A stretch of DNA of 14,403 nt from Caldora sp. SIO3E6 (GTDB lineage Bacteria; Cyanobacteriota; Cyanobacteriia; Cyanobacteriales; Coleofasciculaceae), in NCBI GenBank assembly GCA_010672185.1, contig JAAHHL010000076.1, positions 1 through 14,403 of the forward strand, read 5' to 3'. Below the pieces are notes generated by a model. The model searched no databases and was not told where the DNA came from. It worked only from the letters and a program-made list of their open reading frames with translations. A program made the position numbers and the translations under genes. Below are positions 12,083-14,403 of the stretch, in pieces; position 1 is the stretch's first letter, and each line of letters begins with the position of its first letter.

Positions 12083-12913
12083 ATGCTGACAAACATTAGA
12101 GTTTTAATTGCCGCTTGTCAAGATTTGAATATTGATTTTGAATTTTTACATCCCGCTCGCAATTTTGTTAAAGTAATCATTAAGCATAAACCCTATTTTT
12201 TTGTTAACTATGCTACTCCTTTTAATACTCAATCAAACGCTAGAATTTTTCTAGACAAAGGCCACAACTATCATCTCTTAAAAGACAAAATAAATACCCC
12301 TAAAACCGTTTCTTTTTTGTCGCCTTTTTGTGAGCCTAATTATAGAGAATATCTAGATTATAGAGATATTGATGCCATAGTAGCAGAAATCAATAAAAGA
12401 TTTGCAATGCCCGTCATTATTAAAAGCAATCAGGGCTATACTGGTAAAAATGTATTTTTTTGCCAAGACAGAGGAGAAGTAGAACTATCCATCAAACAAA
12501 TATTTAACGTTAATAGTAAAGATTATGACTACGTGGCTTTAGCTCAAGAATATATTAATATATCTCATGAATATAGAGCCATTATTTTTAATGGTGAGTT
12601 ACTGCTTCTGTATGAAAAAAATAAAGCCAACGCTAATTTTGTCGGCAACTTGTCTCCTCTTCACTGGGAGGGAGCCAAAGCAGTTCATATAACTGAAAGA
12701 CAATTAATGTCTGAGATGGAGGAATTTATTAAGCCAATTTTCACTGAAATTCCTCTAATTTATGCTGGAGCTGATATAGCTATAGATGCAAATGGTAAAT
12801 TTTGGTTGATTGAACTAAATTCTAGTCCCAATTATTCAATATTTATTCGAGATAATGAAGAGAGAATTGTTATAGAAATGTTTAAAAAAATGTTAAAAAC
12901 ATTTTCCCAGTGA
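12083..12913 (+). CDS. RimK-like ATP-grasp ligase of unknown substrate
   Basis: A 276-residue stand-alone ATP-grasp protein. The N-terminal third (1-80) is a preATP-grasp-like domain. Then come VIIKSNQGYTGKNV (111-124, glycine-rich ATP loop with Lys114), AQEYI...EYRAIIFNGELLLLYEK (154-179), and the metal-binding segment GADIAIDANGKFWLIELNSSPN (Asp231, Glu244, Asn246). Family chemistry: ATP-dependent acyl-phosphate formation and ligation of a carboxylate to an amine, as in RimK or cyanophycin synthetase. The substrate is not indicated by neighbours, and no peptide-precursor gene was found beside it. The coding sequence is visibly more AT-rich than glyS, with many AAA, AAT and ATT codons, which hints at separate ancestry. 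The ATG at 12083 has only a weak GAGAA upstream. Confidence 0.85.
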   Translation: MLTNIRVLIAACQDLNIDFEFLHPARNFVKVIIKHKPYFFVNYATPFNTQSNARIFLDKGHNYHLLKDKINTPKTVSFLSPFCEPNYREYLDYRDIDAIVAEINKRFAMPVIIKSNQGYTGKNVFFCQDRGEVELSIKQIFNVNSKDYDYVALAQEYINISHEYRAIIFNGELLLLYEKNKANANFVGNLSPLHWEGAKAVHITERQLMSEMEEFIKPIFTEIPLIYAGADIAIDANGKFWLIELNSSPNYSIFIRDNEERIVIEMFKKMLKTFSQ

Positions 12914-12927
12914 GTCGTAGGTTGAGG

Positions 12928-12947
12928 CAAGGGGCTTAAGCCCCTTG
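12928..12947. terminator. Perfect 20-bp palindrome, possible bidirectional terminator
   Basis: CAAGGGGCTTAAGCCCCTTG is a perfect inverted repeat 15 bp after the ATP-grasp stop; GAGG and CCTC just outside could extend the stem. It is followed by TTGTTCC, not a long T-run, so termination is plausible but not certain. It could also be an interspersed palindrome. Confidence 0.45.
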
Positions 12948-13042
12948 TTCCTCCATTCAACGCGATCGCTTTTTCTCTCTGCCAGTCTTCAACGTGCCAC
13001 ACTAGAAGCAGCGATTTGGAAAAATCTCAGGAGGCTTGGTTG

Positions 13043-13609
13043 ATGACAATCTCCACCGAGAAACAGGTTTGGACAGATAAGGAATTTATGGCACTGTCTC
13101 AGGATGGACATCGCTATGAGTTGGTAAATGAGGAACTAGTTGATATGGGTAATTCAGGAATGGAGCATGGTGGCATAGGCTCCTTTCTGGGGGGACTTCT
13201 GGCGATTTATGTTCGGCAGCACAAGTTGGGAACTGTTTGTGATTCGAGTACGGCATTTACCTTGAAAAACGGCAATAAGCGCTCGCCTGACGTATCCTTC
13301 GTTGCTAAAGAACGGCTCAAGGGTTTAAAGCGCCCACCTCGTGGTTTCTTTCAAGGCTCTCCTGATCTGGCAGTTGAAATTATCTCGCCTAACAACACAT
13401 TTGAGGAAATTCACACCAAGATTGTGGAATATTTTGAGAATGGTACTCGTTTAGTCTGGGTAATCCATCCTGATGAAAAATATGTTCTAGTCTACCATTC
13501 CCCCGAACCCGATCGCTTCCTTCGTCCTCAAGATACCCTAGATGGTGAAGCGATCGTTCCTGGCTTTTCGGTATCTGTTGCTGAACTGTTTGAAGAGTGG
13601 GATTTTTAA
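13043..13609 (+). CDS. Uma2 family (DUF820) putative PD-(D/E)xK endonuclease
   Basis: A 188-residue Uma2/DUF820 protein. The restriction-endonuclease-like core is visible: RSPDVSFV (Asp83), PDLAVEIISP (Asp108, Glu112) and KIVEYFENG (Lys126), followed by VWVIHPDEKYVLVY and the C-terminal PGFSVSVAELF motif. These proteins are abundant in cyanobacteria, and their cellular role is largely unknown; the fold suggests DNA cleavage or a relic of it. The ATG at 13043 has AGGAGG 8 nt upstream; a TTG at 13016 would add nine residues and is rejected. All three catalytic residues are present. The secretion gene follows 20 bp later on the same strand, perhaps by chance. Confidence 0.92.
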   Translation: MTISTEKQVWTDKEFMALSQDGHRYELVNEELVDMGNSGMEHGGIGSFLGGLLAIYVRQHKLGTVCDSSTAFTLKNGNKRSPDVSFVAKERLKGLKRPPRGFFQGSPDLAVEIISPNNTFEEIHTKIVEYFENGTRLVWVIHPDEKYVLVYHSPEPDRFLRPQDTLDGEAIVPGFSVSVAELFEEWDF

Positions 13610-13629
13610 TGGAGAATTGAGAAGGTCGA

Positions 13630-14403
13630 ATGAAGAATGATCAATGTGCCTTGCTTTGCTGCTTCGCTAAAGTTCCTTGGCAAATAATGGCAACTGTTAC
13701 TAGTTTATTATGCTTCAATTATAATTCCCTAGCCCTAGCACACCTCAATTCTGAATTAACTAATCACTTAGCAAGTCAAAATTCAGAGTTGGTAGCTAAA
13801 ACAGAAACCCAATTCTCAAATCCCAAATCCCAAATCCCAATTCTCAATTCCCAATTCCCAATTCCCAATTCTCAATTCTCAATTCTCAATTCTCAATTAC
13901 CTCCAGATATCCCTTCCGGAATCCTTGAGCCAACTCCCCCTGATTTACCACCCTTACCAACAACACTACCAGAGACTCCCTCTCCGATTCTCCCCACTAC
14001 ACCAACTCCGGAAACTCCCGAAACCCCCTCAGAGTTGGGAGTCACAGTGAAAGTAGAGCGAGTGGAAGTCTTAGGCAGTACTGTCTTTGCTCCCACCGAG
14101 TTGGCAGCAGCAGTGGCAGAGTTTATGGGTAAGGAAGCCACTTTTGAAGAACTCCTAGAAATTCGCACTGTTATTGCCAAGTTGTATACCGATAATGGTT
14201 ATACTACCTCTGGTGCTTTTCTCCCTCCCCAAGATTTAACAGATGGGGTGGTAATAGTTCAGGTGGTAGAAGGAGCCATAGAACAGATAGAGATTGAAGG
14301 ATTAAAACACTTAAACGAAGGCTATGTGCGATCGCGTCTTGGCTTAGCTGCTCAACCACCCATCAATCTCCAACGTTTGGAAGAAGCTTTGCAACTACTC
14401 CAA
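13630..14403 (+). CDS. Two-partner secretion transporter, ShlB/FhaC/HecB (TpsB) family, 5' part
   Basis: An open frame running off the window; 258 residues are present. Residues 1-37 look like a signal peptide (basic start, hydrophobic IMATVTSLLCF, ending LALA), fitting export toward the outer membrane. Residues 61-88 are encoded by a heptamer array, and 90-135 are proline/threonine-rich. From about 138, VKVERVEVLGSTVFAPTEL to VVEGAIEQIEIEGL is a POTRA domain of the ShlB type, and the next segment (EGLKHLNEGYVRSRLGL...) starts a second. The missing remainder should be the 16-strand beta-barrel. Family role: outer-membrane export of a large TpsA exoprotein, whose gene may lie to the right. GAAGG 4 nt upstream supports the ATG at 13630; an in-frame ATG at 13687 would spoil the signal peptide's basic region. 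Confidence 0.9.
   Translation, partial: MKNDQCALLCCFAKVPWQIMATVTSLLCFNYNSLALAHLNSELTNHLASQNSELVAKTETQFSNPKSQIPILNSQFPIPNSQFSILNSQLPPDIPSGILEPTPPDLPPLPTTLPETPSPILPTTPTPETPETPSELGVTVKVERVEVLGSTVFAPTELAAAVAEFMGKEATFEELLEIRTVIAKLYTDNGYTTSGAFLPPQDLTDGVVIVQVVEGAIEQIEIEGLKHLNEGYVRSRLGLAAQPPINLQRLEEALQLLQ
13811..13894 (+). repeat. Twelve heptamer units inside the TpsB coding sequence
   Basis: Twelve contiguous 7-bp units (AATTCTC, AAATCCC or AATTCCC) span 84 bp, i.e. 28 codons, in the linker between signal peptide and POTRA. The unit is the same type as the intergenic ATTCCCR array at 4055-4166. Since 7 is not a multiple of 3, only changes in steps of three units keep the frame. Confidence 0.95.

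Noticed and set aside
13893..14180. Gly/Ser-rich frame on the minus strand
   Set aside because: It is the antisense of the Pro/Thr-rich linker and POTRA start of the TpsB gene.
1..14403. tRNA, rRNA or riboswitch genes
   Set aside because: No cloverleaf, rRNA-like or recognised aptamer sequence was seen by eye; a covariance-model search would be needed to exclude small RNAs.

Overview
The window looks like chromosome from a filamentous cyanobacterium. Nine copies of the HIP1 octamer GCGATCGC are visible outside the central operon. Arrays of 7-bp tandem repeats (STRR type) sit in intergenic DNA, and the gene families (beta-subunit glycyl-tRNA synthetase, SWIM zinc finger, Uma2, DUF4058, DUF433, an xisI remnant, two-partner secretion transporter) are common in cyanobacteria. 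The genus cannot be fixed from the sequence alone.

Layout. Positions 72-2213 (+) hold glyS, convergent with a glutamine-amidotransferase-like gene (2460-3845, -). The gap between them carries repeats. A divergent spacer with a promoter, a hairpin and a 16-unit heptamer array leads into a SWIM zinc-finger gene (4202-5047, +) and a small unknown gene (5087-5440, +). A minus-strand block of six genes follows (10293 down to 5531). Beyond it come a decayed DUF4058 fragment, an orphan DUF433 antitoxin (10594-10917, -), an intact DUF4058 gene (11158-11943, +), an ATP-grasp ligase (12083-12913, +), a Uma2 nuclease-like gene (13043-13609, +), and the 5' part of a TpsB/ShlB-type outer-membrane transporter (13630 to the window end, +).

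The main discovery is the 4.8-kb minus-strand operon. It reads as a compact ubiquitin-like protein conjugation pathway. In transcription order it encodes: a zinc-ribbon protein; an E1-like activating enzyme (ThiF fold, candidate catalytic Cys195); an 86-residue beta-grasp ubiquitin-like protein ending in Ala-Gly-Ile; an E2 with the HPN motif and catalytic Cys104; a JAB/JAMM metalloprotease fused behind an apparent catalytically dead E2-like (UEV) domain; and a membrane protein with an N-terminal RING/U-box-like zinc module, one transmembrane helix, a coiled coil and a C-terminal beta-rich domain. Most junctions are tight (2 bp, about 20 bp, a TAATG overlap, 15 bp), so the genes are probably co-expressed. 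The exception is a 69-bp gap before the JAB gene, which holds a 10-bp-stem hairpin.

As an inferred pathway, the E1 adenylates the Ubl and passes it to the E2. The RING-like membrane protein could act as an E3 that ties conjugation to the membrane. The UEV-JAB protein could mature the Ubl tail and/or remove it from targets. The layout recalls antiphage Bil (Ubl-E2-JAB-E1) systems but has a different gene order, a UEV fusion, a zinc-ribbon gene and a candidate membrane E3. The operon has no HIP1 site and is bracketed by degenerate xisI and DUF4058 fragments, which suggests acquisition into a variable, island-like locus.
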